DNA of 26,755 nucleotides from CAZTDD01 sp964612675 (GTDB lineage: Bacteria; Hinthialibacterota; Hinthialibacteria; Hinthialibacterales; JAKPRU01). This document shows positions 16,389 through 24,860 of this stretch, piece by piece. The notes under the pieces are model-generated. The model saw nothing but the letters and a program-made list of their open reading frames with translations, was not told where the DNA came from and made no database searches. Within the stretch, counting starts at the first letter, position 1, and every line of letters starts with the position of its first letter. A program made the translations under genes and the position numbers. The stretch spans positions 1 to 26,755 of the forward strand of contig CAZTDD010000102.1 in assembly GCA_964612675.1 (NCBI GenBank). The letters are read 5' to 3'.

Positions 16389-18631
16389 ACCACAATACAA
16401 TGGGTTCTTCACTTTATGCGGAAGTCGCGTTTCCCATACCTGTCCGCCGTACCTTCGCTTACCGTGTCCCATCGAATTGTGCCGACGGAATCGCCCCCGG
16501 TTGCCGTGTATACGCCCCGTTCGGCCCCCGACGGCTTCTCGGCTTTGTCGCTGAGGTGACGGACCGAATTCCCGAAGGCATCGATGATGTTAAGGATCTG
16601 GAGGAGCTGATCGATGAGGAACCTCTGTTCGACGATCGACTCCTGGGGCTCTTACAGTGGGTCGCGGATTACTATATGTGCTCGTTGGGTGAAGCGATGT
16701 CTACCGCGTACCCGTTCTCGCCCAAAACCGGCCCGAAATTCGTTACGGCAGTGACACTTTCTTCCATAGTCAGGCAGAGCCGAGATATCCCCGATACGAT
16801 CACAGGCAATCAGCAGCGGCGCGTCCTGGAATTCCTTCTGGCTAACGATGAACCGGTTCCGTTGAGGAATCTCACCCGTGATCTGGAGATCTCCGAGTCG
16901 CCGGTAAGAAGCCTGCAAAAGGAAGGGCTTGTTTCTCTGACGAAAACAACGCAGACACGTGAGCCGCACTTCGCATCGAGCGATGAATCTGCAGAAGCGC
17001 CTCCCGCTACCGGCGATCAAGAACAAGTTTTGATTCCTATCTTGGAGGCGCTGGACAAACGCCGAAAGAAACCGTTTCTACTGTTTGGTGTGACCGGCAG
17101 CGGAAAGACTGAAGTGTATCTGCAAGCGATATCGCGTGTTTTGGAGCAGAACCGGACCGCCCTGGTTTTAATTCCCGAAATCTCTCTCACTCCGCAAACC
17201 ATGAATCGGTTTCGGGCACGGTTTGGCGACAAGGTCGGCATTCTTCATAGCGGTCTCGGACAAGGCGAACGGTTCGATGAATGGCAGCTTGCACGAAGCG
17301 GGAAACGCCGCGTGGTTGTCGGTACACGATCCGCGGTATTCGCGCCGCTCCGCGATCTGGGGCTTGTTGTGGTTGATGAGGAACACGAGCATTCTTACAA
17401 GCAGAGCGACCCCGCACCTCGATACAACGGTCGCGATGTTGCCGTGATGCGGGCTCACCGTAGCAATGCGGCTGTTGTGCTTGGCTCCGCGACACCCGCC
17501 GTTGAATCGTTCTACAACGCCCGGACTGGAAAATACCGTCTTTTGAGTCTTCCCTCGCGTGTCGCAAATCGTTCCATGCCCGAGGTACGTCTGATTGACA
17601 TGCGTGGACGCGTCGAGGGCGAACAGGTCCTCTCAAGCGAATTGCGCGAAGCTCTGATAAAGCGGCGGGAGCGGAACGAACAGAGTATCCTGTTTCTGAA
17701 TCGCCGTGGATTCGCCACATCGATGGCCTGTCGAAACTGCGGCCATGTCATCGCTTGTCCCCATTGCAGCGTGGCGTTGGTTTATCACCAGTCGCGCGGC
17801 GGGATGCTCTGTCATCATTGCGAGCACCGCGAGCCGCCACCTCAGCTATGCCCTTCCTGCCAGGAGAACTTCGTTCGTCAGCAGGGATTTGGCACGGAAC
17901 GGGTTGTCGAAGCAGTCGAACAACTGATGCCCGGCGTGGTTATCGCACGTCTGGACCGCGATGCAACCCGTATGAAAGGGGAGCATGACCGATTGCTTGC
18001 CCCTTTCAAAAAGGGAGACGTTGATGTGCTTGTCGGAACCCAAATGATTGCAAAAGGACTTGATTTTCCAGGTGTTACATTGGTTGGCGTCATTAATGCC
18101 GATTACGCACTGTCGCTGCCCGATTTCCGCGCCGGTGAGAGGACGTTTTGCCTTCTCACGCAGGTCGCAGGTCGGTCGGGACGAGGCGATATCTCCGGAG
18201 AGGTCCTGGTTCAAACGTGTTGTCCGGACCATTATGCGATATCTTTGGCATTAGGCCAGGATTACGAGTCCTTTTTCGAACGTGAACTACGGTTTCGAAG
18301 AGTTGCCTCGTTTCCACCGTTCAGCCGGCTGGTACTGTGGCGGCTGGAGGCAACGACCGAATCGTTGGCCCGGGGCACTGCCTGGGAATTGTACCGTTTG
18401 CTCGGGACCATTATCCGGGGAGAGAACAAGAGAGACGTTGCCCTGTTTCCACCGGTGGAAGCGCCGCTGTACCGGTTGCGCGATCATTACCGATGGCAGG
18501 TTTCGATGCGCGCTGCCGATCATCGTGCATTTCGACCGATCCTAGACATGGAGGAAGTCCAGAGAATCGTTTCAAAGCGTCGCAAAGGATTACGAGTTGT
18601 CCAGGATGTCGATCCAATTGATATGCTGTGA
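16385..18631 (+). CDS. priA: Primosomal protein N', replication restart helicase PriA
   Basis: 748 residues. PriA binds stalled or repaired forks and reloads the replicative helicase. The N-terminal 3'-DNA-binding domain (about 10-110) includes VAFPIPVRRTFAYRVP. The superfamily 2 helicase core has Walker A GVTGSGKTEVY near 236-246, VVDEEHEHSYKQ near 330, LGSATPAVES, and VGTQMIAKGLDFPGVTLVGV. The zinc-binding insert carries CRNCGHVIACPHC and, further on, CHHCEH and CPSCQ (about 448-492). All expected motifs are intact. GTG 16385 overlaps the glycosylase stop codon; ATG 16400 is a possible internal start five codons later. Confidence 0.96.
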   Translation: MNHNTMGSSLYAEVAFPIPVRRTFAYRVPSNCADGIAPGCRVYAPFGPRRLLGFVAEVTDRIPEGIDDVKDLEELIDEEPLFDDRLLGLLQWVADYYMCSLGEAMSTAYPFSPKTGPKFVTAVTLSSIVRQSRDIPDTITGNQQRRVLEFLLANDEPVPLRNLTRDLEISESPVRSLQKEGLVSLTKTTQTREPHFASSDESAEAPPATGDQEQVLIPILEALDKRRKKPFLLFGVTGSGKTEVYLQAISRVLEQNRTALVLIPEISLTPQTMNRFRARFGDKVGILHSGLGQGERFDEWQLARSGKRRVVVGTRSAVFAPLRDLGLVVVDEEHEHSYKQSDPAPRYNGRDVAVMRAHRSNAAVVLGSATPAVESFYNARTGKYRLLSLPSRVANRSMPEVRLIDMRGRVEGEQVLSSELREALIKRRERNEQSILFLNRRGFATSMACRNCGHVIACPHCSVALVYHQSRGGMLCHHCEHREPPPQLCPSCQENFVRQQGFGTERVVEAVEQLMPGVVIARLDRDATRMKGEHDRLLAPFKKGDVDVLVGTQMIAKGLDFPGVTLVGVINADYALSLPDFRAGERTFCLLTQVAGRSGRGDISGEVLVQTCCPDHYAISLALGQDYESFFERELRFRRVASFPPFSRLVLWRLEATTESLARGTAWELYRLLGTIIRGENKRDVALFPPVEAPLYRLRDHYRWQVSMRAADHRAFRPILDMEEVQRIVSKRRKGLRVVQDVDPIDML

Positions 18632-18677
18632 CCTGAATTGTCTTTTTTTCAACGCGATAACTAAACCAAAACTTTTG

Positions 18678-18869
18678 AACCTGAATTCGGCAGTTGGATA
18701 GGAAGCGCGGTTCCTGAGCCCGTCGAAGGGCCGCGCCGGCGTTGGTGATCGGCCTTTCGACAAGCTCAAGAACCGATCACCATTTGGGTGAAAGCTGAGA
18801 ATGAACGCTACTATCAAAAAATCAGCGGCTTACCCTCGCAACCACACCTTCAACTGCCGAATTTAGGTT
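18678..18869. repeat. Nested palindromic element, MITE-like
   Basis: Two 21-nt terminal arms at 18678-18698 and 18849-18869 are inverted complements with 19/21 matches (core CTGCCGAATT). Inside them lies a second long inverted repeat, 18709-18732 with 18751-18774 (20/24 matches), and an alternative perfect 10-bp pair, TGGTGATCGG (18743-18752) with CCGATCACCA (18773-18782). The inner repeat has the TTGAGCTTGTCGAAAGG-type sequence common as dispersed repeats in many bacterial genomes. The 192-bp size and terminal inverted arms suggest a non-autonomous mobile element into which, or around which, a second repeat was placed. It could act as a priA terminator, but no U-tract follows. Confidence 0.6.
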
Positions 18870-18902
18870 GAATGAGTTACTATGAGAATAATGTGTGATC
18901 CT

Positions 18903-21695
18903 ATGAGAAGAATCTGTTGTTTCGCCGCAATTGCCTTGGTTGCTTCCGTTGCATTTGGGCAGCAGCCGGCACCACCTGCGTTCCCGGATATGACGGGCGA
19001 CGACCGGGTCGATGTTCGTGACTTGTGGCTCCTTGTTCCGCAGTGGCACTCCTACGGGATTGCCGATCTCAACAGCGACGGAGTGATCGAGCGAGAAGAT
19101 CTTGGCCTTCTGCGTAAGAACTGGCACGATCCTCCGCCGACACCGACTCCGCTCCCACCCACTCCGACCCCACACCCGGATGTCGGGTCAATTGCCACCC
19201 ATACCGTGGCCGAGGGCGTCATCGGTCCTACGGGCGGTTCACTTGCTGTTCCTGTTTCTTCCGACGCGTTGAGTGGGACCACGGTTCTTTTCCCGCCCGG
19301 GTCTCTCAACGAAGATCGGACGATCTCGCTTGTTTCGGTGCCGGAACGCTCTATTGACGTAGATGAAGAGGCATGTCTTGGGATTATCGGCGTGTTATTT
19401 CAGGATGGCGCTGTTCCTGTTTCTTCGCAGCTGGATCCTTGGATAGTTGTGATGCCGCTGCTCGAAGAGAGGCGACGTGGAGAGGTCCTTTTTGTAAAGG
19501 AATATGATCCGAGTACCGGTGAGTTCTCTGAGACGTCTTTATTATCGGGTTCGGATACGGTTGGAATTACGATTGAAGGGAATCGAGGTGTCTTTGCTGT
19601 CGACCATCCCGGGATTTTTGCTCTCTTCGGTGCCTACGCGAACAACGAAAGCGAGCCGGTCTTGCAGATCGGCGGTCTTGTCGAGCATTGGACGTGGTCC
19701 ATTGGCGGTGAGCGCGGGGAACGCAAATTCGGCTATCCGCCGTTTATCAACGACAGACACTTCCAAAACGGTCGTTCGCTCTCCATGCATAGCTGGCAAC
19801 GTCACGCGTGGAAAGAGGCGCTGAAAGAACTTCTACTCAATACCGACTTTGCCGTCATTCCGCGGTACTTCGCCGTAGACGAAGTTTTTTCACGAATCGG
19901 AGCGTACGAAAATGTCATGGGCGTTATTCAGGCACTGGCGGAGCAGGAGCCGCAGATTCATTTACTGTGGGAACTGGGCGACCTGCCACCTTCATTTACG
20001 GAGACAGAAATCACAGCCGAAAACGCGTTGGCTGTACGAGAGACACTTCGTGCACTGTTTGGCTCGGCGCTCGAACGCAGGGCTGTGCAGAACCGTCTTT
20101 TTGCCCTCCAATCCCTGGTGCAGGGAACCTGGCTGGAATCCGACCTTCCGTTCCAGGAAGGACTTGATGACGCATTGTTCGAGGTGACGCTCTTTTGGGA
20201 CGACAACTGGGAGGCGGTCTATAGTTCTATCGAAGATGCGTCTCTGGCGGATACGCCGTACGATGTTGGATTCGCGTTCGGACAGCCCTTTGTTGGACGA
20301 TCCTTATTCTCCCGCTTTCTAGGCATATCCCGGGCTGCCGCCGAAGACCACACCGTTCGGTTTGGGAAGTCATATGCACCTGTCAAAAGCTCCCTCGGCG
20401 CTATGGAGCGTGCGGCGATGCTCTCCTGTCTGGCGACTCTCGATCGTGTCGCCTTCGCGGACGTCGCAGTTACAGAATACCTCGAAGGCAATCCTCCCGA
20501 CGATTTGGATGAAATCGAGCGAATCAAAGAATTGCTGCGCCTCTATTCGGCACGCATGTATTATGGGAATTACTCTATCCTCTTGACCAATGAGATTGTG
20601 TCGGCGAACGTTCTTTCCCCTCTCTTCAAGACCATTCTCGAATCCGAATCCCCGGGATGGGAGGATCTCTGGACCGAGCTCCAGGGAGCAGCAAGCTCGT
20701 ATGCCGAGGAACGCGTCGAAGAAGTCGAGAGTGCTTACGAAGTGGCAAGCGGCGTTCCGGAACGACCTCAGTACTTTGCAGGAGGCACGTGGAGATTGAC
20801 ACAAGCCGATACTCTTCCGGCAGGGGTAGGAGCCACGACGGTCTACGACTCGGTACGCGGACAGGTGGTGCTGTTCGGAGGTCAGTACGCTGCTCCGCCC
20901 CCGGGGGGATATCTGTGGGAGTGGTTCGGCACCGATTGGCAGTCGATTGGCTGTGCATGTCCGCCCGCGCGCTGGGGGCATGCGATGGCCTACGATTCGC
21001 AACGCTCGAAGGCGGTTCTATTCGGGGGTCGAGCACACAGCGGCAATGTGTGCTATTCCGATACCTGGGAATGGGATGGAGAAAACTGGACAGCGACAGG
21101 AGCTACCGGACCGGCAGGTCGCTGGGGACACGCAATGGCTTATGATGAAGCGCGAGGAAAGGTCGTTATGTTCGGCGGTCAACCTCGCGATTTCAACCGT
21201 TTCTTTGGCGATACCTGGGAATGGGATGGAGAACGATGGGTCCTTGCGGCGGAAACCGGACCGCCCGCCCGGGTCGGGGCCGCCATGAGCTACGATCCGG
21301 TCAGAGAGAAGGTCATTCTTTTCGGTGGCGGTGAGAATTGGGATTGGTTCGGCGATACGTGGGAATGGGACGGGCACGAATGGAATAAGATCGATACGCT
21401 CGGTCCGTCGCCACGCAGCAATCATCGTATGGTTTTGGACACGGAGCGGAAGCGAATCGTCCTCTTCGGCGGGCTTGCATCGGAGACTGTAAACGGCAAC
21501 TCAATCGTCGAAAAACGTTTGCACGACACGTGGGAATGGGACGGAGTTCTCTGGCGCGAGGTTACGCCGGATGGGCCGCAAGGACGATACTGCCACACCA
21601 TGGCGTATGACGGCCGGCGGAACGCAGTTCTCCTGTTCGGCGGCATCGGTTCGCAACCGTACGGTGACACGTGGCTGTACCGGGTAGAGGAATAA
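18903..21695 (+). CDS. Secreted dockerin-like protein with Pro/Thr linker and six-bladed Kelch propeller
   Basis: About 930 residues. ATG 18903 starts a typical signal peptide (MRRICCFAAIALVASVAFGQ); an in-frame ATG at 18882 would add seven residues including an Asp. After cleavage come two EF-hand-like loops of dockerin type (DMTGDDRVDVRDLWLL; DLNSDGVIEREDLGLL), then a Pro/Thr linker. A beta-rich part (about 105-250) and a mostly helical region (about 270-620) follow that I do not recognise. The last 300 residues hold six Kelch-type repeats built on YD..R..VVLFGG and GDTWEWDG..W, each about 50 residues. At DNA level two repeats share an identical 24-nt block exactly 150 nt apart (21060, 21210). 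The function is probably extracellular binding or surface display. No cohesin gene is in the window. Confidence 0.83.
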   Translation: MRRICCFAAIALVASVAFGQQPAPPAFPDMTGDDRVDVRDLWLLVPQWHSYGIADLNSDGVIEREDLGLLRKNWHDPPPTPTPLPPTPTPHPDVGSIATHTVAEGVIGPTGGSLAVPVSSDALSGTTVLFPPGSLNEDRTISLVSVPERSIDVDEEACLGIIGVLFQDGAVPVSSQLDPWIVVMPLLEERRRGEVLFVKEYDPSTGEFSETSLLSGSDTVGITIEGNRGVFAVDHPGIFALFGAYANNESEPVLQIGGLVEHWTWSIGGERGERKFGYPPFINDRHFQNGRSLSMHSWQRHAWKEALKELLLNTDFAVIPRYFAVDEVFSRIGAYENVMGVIQALAEQEPQIHLLWELGDLPPSFTETEITAENALAVRETLRALFGSALERRAVQNRLFALQSLVQGTWLESDLPFQEGLDDALFEVTLFWDDNWEAVYSSIEDASLADTPYDVGFAFGQPFVGRSLFSRFLGISRAAAEDHTVRFGKSYAPVKSSLGAMERAAMLSCLATLDRVAFADVAVTEYLEGNPPDDLDEIERIKELLRLYSARMYYGNYSILLTNEIVSANVLSPLFKTILESESPGWEDLWTELQGAASSYAEERVEEVESAYEVASGVPERPQYFAGGTWRLTQADTLPAGVGATTVYDSVRGQVVLFGGQYAAPPPGGYLWEWFGTDWQSIGCACPPARWGHAMAYDSQRSKAVLFGGRAHSGNVCYSDTWEWDGENWTATGATGPAGRWGHAMAYDEARGKVVMFGGQPRDFNRFFGDTWEWDGERWVLAAETGPPARVGAAMSYDPVREKVILFGGGENWDWFGDTWEWDGHEWNKIDTLGPSPRSNHRMVLDTERKRIVLFGGLASETVNGNSIVEKRLHDTWEWDGVLWREVTPDGPQGRYCHTMAYDGRRNAVLLFGGIGSQPYGDTWLYRVEE

Positions 21696-21783
21696 CAGGT
21701 ATATGGAAGACCCGATTCCGTACCGTTGAGGGTTTCAGACAGTCCAGATCCTCCAGTAATCGGAGAAACATCCAGGTGTGGAT

Positions 21784-21812
21784 TTGAGCATGGGCCATTT
21801 GTTCGGTATATT
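21784..21812 (+). promoter_or_regulatory. Putative promoter upstream of rel
   Basis: TTGAGC (21784-21789) and TATATT (21807-21812) lie 17 nt apart and match the sigma-70 consensus at 4/6 and 5/6. Initiation near 21819 would give a transcript that first meets the terminator at 21940-21966, about 145 nt downstream, before reaching rel. Prediction by eye only. Confidence 0.4.
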
Positions 21813-21818
21813 CTGAAT

Positions 21819-21966
21819 AAGCAAGTCCGCTTTTGGGACGATCCAATCCGAAGACTTCGTTGAAATGGATTGAAAGATGGGTATTCGGCACGATAAGACA
21901 CATCGATATTGGATCGATCAAGCGTAGAAGGCGCTTACCGGGCGGACACGATTGTCCGCCCTTTTT
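21819..21966 (+). ncRNA. Candidate structured RNA (small RNA or rel leader)
   Basis: Between the putative promoter and the terminator, the plus strand can form several stem-loops: CAATCC/GGATTG (21844-21849 with 21867-21872), ATCGAT/ATCGAT (21902-21907 with 21913-21918), AAGCG/CGCTT (21920-21924 with 21932-21936) and the terminator. A competing long-range 9-bp perfect pairing, CGATCCAAT (21839-21847) with ATTGGATCG (21908-21916), would exclude the first two. I recognise no known RNA family. It may be an independent small RNA, an attenuating leader for the (p)ppGpp gene, or merely the 3' untranslated region of the Kelch gene. Confidence 0.3.
21940..21966 (+). terminator. Rho-independent terminator
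   Basis: GGGCGGAC (21940-21947) and GTCCGCCC (21954-21961) form a perfect 8-bp GC-rich stem with a 6-nt loop, followed directly by TTTTT (21962-21966). It lies 245 nt after the Kelch gene stop and 40 nt before the rel start, so it insulates or attenuates rel. It is the clearest intrinsic terminator in the window. Confidence 0.85.
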
Positions 21967-22005
21967 CGTTTGTAAGTGAGAGTTTTCGAGTAGTGCGGAG
22001 TGAGT

Positions 22006-24432
22006 ATGAGTGCTCTTGTTGGAAGATTATCGAAACGGACGTTTCCCGGCCGGACGAACGGTGCGCAGGGTAAACGGAACGGGTCCGGCAACGGACATTC
22101 GCCTCCATGGCGTCGGCATCGGATTCTCGGTGACGAGAGCGGTGTGGAGCGTTGCGGTCGACTCTTGGGATCGCGTTTCCTTCCCCGTTCGGTACGGGAA
22201 CCGTGGACGAGGCGATTTCGTGTCGTTTTCTCGAGTTCGTCGTGTGCAGTTCACTCGGTACCATCTACCCCTGCGTCCCGAGACGACTGGTTTGTATCAA
22301 ATCTTTACCGCCGATTTCGAGGGGTCGCGCAATCCTATCTAACGGAGGAGGAATGGAGTCTGTGCGAAATGGCCTTCGGATTCGCGCACGAAGCGCATGA
22401 GGGGGTGTTTCGGAAAAGTGGCGAGCCGTACATCATCCATCCGCTGTCGGTTGCAATTCTGCTGGCTGAGAACAACATGGATCCCGAAACCGTGGCGGCG
22501 GGAGTTTTACACGATGTTCTCGAAGATACTCGGCGAACATCCGAGGAAATCGAGGATCTGTTCGGGCCAACGGTTAAAATGCTGGTGGAAGGTGTAACGA
22601 AGGTCCATGATATTCGGCATATCTGCCGGGCCGAAAAAGAGACCGAGTATTTGCGCCATATGCTTGTGGCCACCGCGGAAGATTTGCGCGTCATTATCAT
22701 CAAACTCTGCGACCGACTCCACAACATGAAGACCCTTCAGTACCTTCCTCCCGGCGACCAGAGACGCATCGCGCGGGATACGATGGATATCTTCGCTCCG
22801 CTTGCCGACCGGTTGGGACTGGGACAAATCAAATGGCAATTGGAAGATCTCGCTTTCCAGTATCTTGAGCCGCATGACTATGAAATACTTAAGGCCCGTG
22901 TGGCGCAGAAACGAGGCGACCGCGACGCTTACGTCGAGGAAGTGAAGAGCGATTTATCCAAAGTCTTGAAAGAGCGCGGCATCGACGCCAAAGTGGAGGG
23001 GCGAGCCAAGCACTTCTATAGTATTCACAAAAAGATGAAACGGTACGGCTCGGGGTTGGATGGTATCTACGATCTCTTCGCCTTGCGGGTTATTTGTCAA
23101 AGTGTCGAAGACTGCTACCACATCCTTGGAGTGGTCCATACACAATGGCCTCAGGTCGAGGGACGATTCAAAGACTATATTTCACGTCCGAAGGGAAACA
23201 ACTACCGTTCGCTTCATACCACGGTAATCGGCCCACGGGGACGAATGGTTGAGGTTCAGATACGGACCGAGGGAATGCACGTTGTGGCGCAATGGGGGAT
23301 CGCCGCCCATTGGCATTACAAAGAGAAGGGACCCGAACGGCGGTTCGGGAAAGCGGCGAAATGGCTCGCACCGTTGACAAAATCTTCGCCCGGTGAGGAT
23401 CCGGAACAGTTTCTCAAATCTTTCCAGGATCAGCTGGCGACGAAGAATGTTCTGGTTCTGACGCCCCAAGGGAATATTCGCCGTCTTCCGCGCGGATCGA
23501 CTGCTATCGACTTTGCGTACAAAATTCACACCGATCTCGGCAACCGTTGCGCTGGAGCCAAGATCAACGGTGTTATGGCCCGTCTCGATCAGCAACTCAA
23601 CACCGGCGATCTTGTCGAAATTATCACAAAAGCGGATGCGCGTCCCTCGCGAAAATGGCTGAAGATTGCGCGGACGCAACACGCGAAGAGCCGCATCATG
23701 CGGTTCCTGGTCAAGCACGAACGGGACGAGTGGGTCACGCAAGGGCGCGCGATTCTCGATCCGGAATTACGTCACCTCGGTATCAGCCCGAACGAGTTCT
23801 ACAAGTCGGATCGCTGCAAGGCGATTGTGGCGGATCTTCAAAGAAAAGACGTTGACGATCTGCTTGCTAACGTGGGCTTAGGCCGGGTCGATTTTAAGCG
23901 TGTGGTAGCCCGTTTGATTCCAACCGGCACCAAGCCCGATAAGTCCTCTTCGCTTCCACACCCCAGCGGCGGTGGTGTGCGGATCGGCGACATCGACAAC
24001 GTTGTGTATCGCCGCGCGCGCTGTTGTTCCCCTGTTCCAGGGGATGCGATTGTCGGCTTTGTCACACGGGGACGAGGGATCACCATCCATCGAACCAACT
24101 GCCGTAACCGCTATCAGTTCCAGCGCGAGCCGGATCGAGTCATCGATCTTTTTTGGGAAGGCGGCGATAACGCCAGCGTTCGTGCCGACCTGGAACTCGA
24201 AGCGCATGACCGGCGGGGGATTGTCTCGGATGTTACTCACTGTATCTCATCCCACAGCATGACTATCGCCTCGATGAGCAGTCAAACCAAAGGCGGATTG
24301 ACCCACTTCGACATGACTGTCGGTGTGAAGGATATCAACCAATTGAACCGTCTGATGCACGCCCTATTGGGAGTCAAAGGCGTGATCATCGTCCACCGCA
24401 AACGCGACATCAACGAACCGACGCACGAGTGA
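22006..24432 (+). CDS. rel: Bifunctional (p)ppGpp synthetase/hydrolase (Rel/SpoT)
   Basis: About 808 residues. It makes and degrades the stringent-response alarmone. The HD hydrolase domain is intact: YIIHPLSVAILLAEN, GVLHDVLEDT and KLCDRLHNMKTL. The synthetase domain has RFKDYISRPKGNNYRSLHT and VEVQIRTEGMHVVAQWGIAA. The TGS domain follows (LVLTPQGNIRRLPRGSTAID), then a conserved Cys/His region (RRARCCSPVPGD; ITIHRTNCRN) and a C-terminal ACT domain. Both activities should therefore be present. Homology begins only around residue 92 (NLYRRF, then YLTEEEWSLCEMAF); the first 90 or so residues are Arg/Ser-rich and match no domain I know. ATG 22006 has GGAG five nt upstream; GTG 22000 is an alternative. 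No good in-frame start exists closer to the homologous region. Confidence 0.93.
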   Translation: MSALVGRLSKRTFPGRTNGAQGKRNGSGNGHSPPWRRHRILGDESGVERCGRLLGSRFLPRSVREPWTRRFRVVFSSSSCAVHSVPSTPASRDDWFVSNLYRRFRGVAQSYLTEEEWSLCEMAFGFAHEAHEGVFRKSGEPYIIHPLSVAILLAENNMDPETVAAGVLHDVLEDTRRTSEEIEDLFGPTVKMLVEGVTKVHDIRHICRAEKETEYLRHMLVATAEDLRVIIIKLCDRLHNMKTLQYLPPGDQRRIARDTMDIFAPLADRLGLGQIKWQLEDLAFQYLEPHDYEILKARVAQKRGDRDAYVEEVKSDLSKVLKERGIDAKVEGRAKHFYSIHKKMKRYGSGLDGIYDLFALRVICQSVEDCYHILGVVHTQWPQVEGRFKDYISRPKGNNYRSLHTTVIGPRGRMVEVQIRTEGMHVVAQWGIAAHWHYKEKGPERRFGKAAKWLAPLTKSSPGEDPEQFLKSFQDQLATKNVLVLTPQGNIRRLPRGSTAIDFAYKIHTDLGNRCAGAKINGVMARLDQQLNTGDLVEIITKADARPSRKWLKIARTQHAKSRIMRFLVKHERDEWVTQGRAILDPELRHLGISPNEFYKSDRCKAIVADLQRKDVDDLLANVGLGRVDFKRVVARLIPTGTKPDKSSSLPHPSGGGVRIGDIDNVVYRRARCCSPVPGDAIVGFVTRGRGITIHRTNCRNRYQFQREPDRVIDLFWEGGDNASVRADLELEAHDRRGIVSDVTHCISSHSMTIASMSSQTKGGLTHFDMTVGVKDINQLNRLMHALLGVKGVIIVHRKRDINEPTHE

Positions 24433-24544
24433 GGGGCTGCTCTCCACCTCTAGCGCTTCGGTTTCTTCTTTCCACGTAACTTCGTCTTCATTTCTGAAAC
24501 GGCTGCTTTCATAATACCTGACGTTGCGTTGGAGGCAGCTGCTG

Positions 24545-24703
24545 ATGGAAAAAGACGAACTCCTCGAACTGATTGCAGAAACTCGTCGCACCCACGGTGA
24601 ACTCTCCAATTCAAAGGTGAAATCTACGAGACAACACAGACTCGCAAATCATTTTGATTGGCCGACAGACATGGTGCCGGGAGAAACCGAATGGTCGATA
24701 TAG
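24545..24703 (+). CDS. Hypothetical 52-residue small protein
   Basis: ATG 24545 has a good Shine-Dalgarno sequence, GGAGG at 24531-24535, with a 9-nt spacer. The product begins MEKDELLELIAETRRTHGEL, is hydrophilic and probably helical at first, and ends GETEWSI. It resembles no family I know. It sits 112 nt after rel and overlaps the next micro-ORF by 13 nt. It may be a genuine small gene or the remnant of a larger one lost near the insertion sequence. Confidence 0.35.
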   Translation: MEKDELLELIAETRRTHGELSNSKVKSTRQHRLANHFDWPTDMVPGETEWSI

Positions 24704-24801
24704 GATGGGGAGTCCTGGGTTCGTTAAAACCAATCCTGAGCTGGATGGTCACCCCAGTCCTCGGATGGCTGAAGCTTCACATATTCTCGTCTATAACCTG
24801 A
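24691..24801 (+). CDS. Hypothetical 36-residue hydrophobic peptide
   Basis: ATG 24691 lies within the last codons of the preceding micro-ORF, with GGGAGAA a short way upstream. The product starts MVDIGWGVLGSLKPILSWMV and stays largely apolar to its end (HIFSSIT), so it could insert in a membrane. It has no recognised relative. The frame differs from that of the preceding ORF, so the pair could also be one frameshifted gene. The rest of 24802-24860 shows nothing. Confidence 0.22.
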   Translation: MVDIGWGVLGSLKPILSWMVTPVLGWLKLHIFSSIT

Positions 24802-24860
24802 GTTTTCTAAGGCGCGTATTTAGTTCAATCTAACATACAGAATCGACAGAAGATAGGAAT

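Noticed and set aside
21562..21921. Minus-strand open frame of 119 codons across the Kelch-rel gap
   Set aside because: Its first part has a protein-like composition, but it begins at TTG without a ribosome-binding site and its second half is antisense to the conserved Kelch C-terminus. No homology is recognised.
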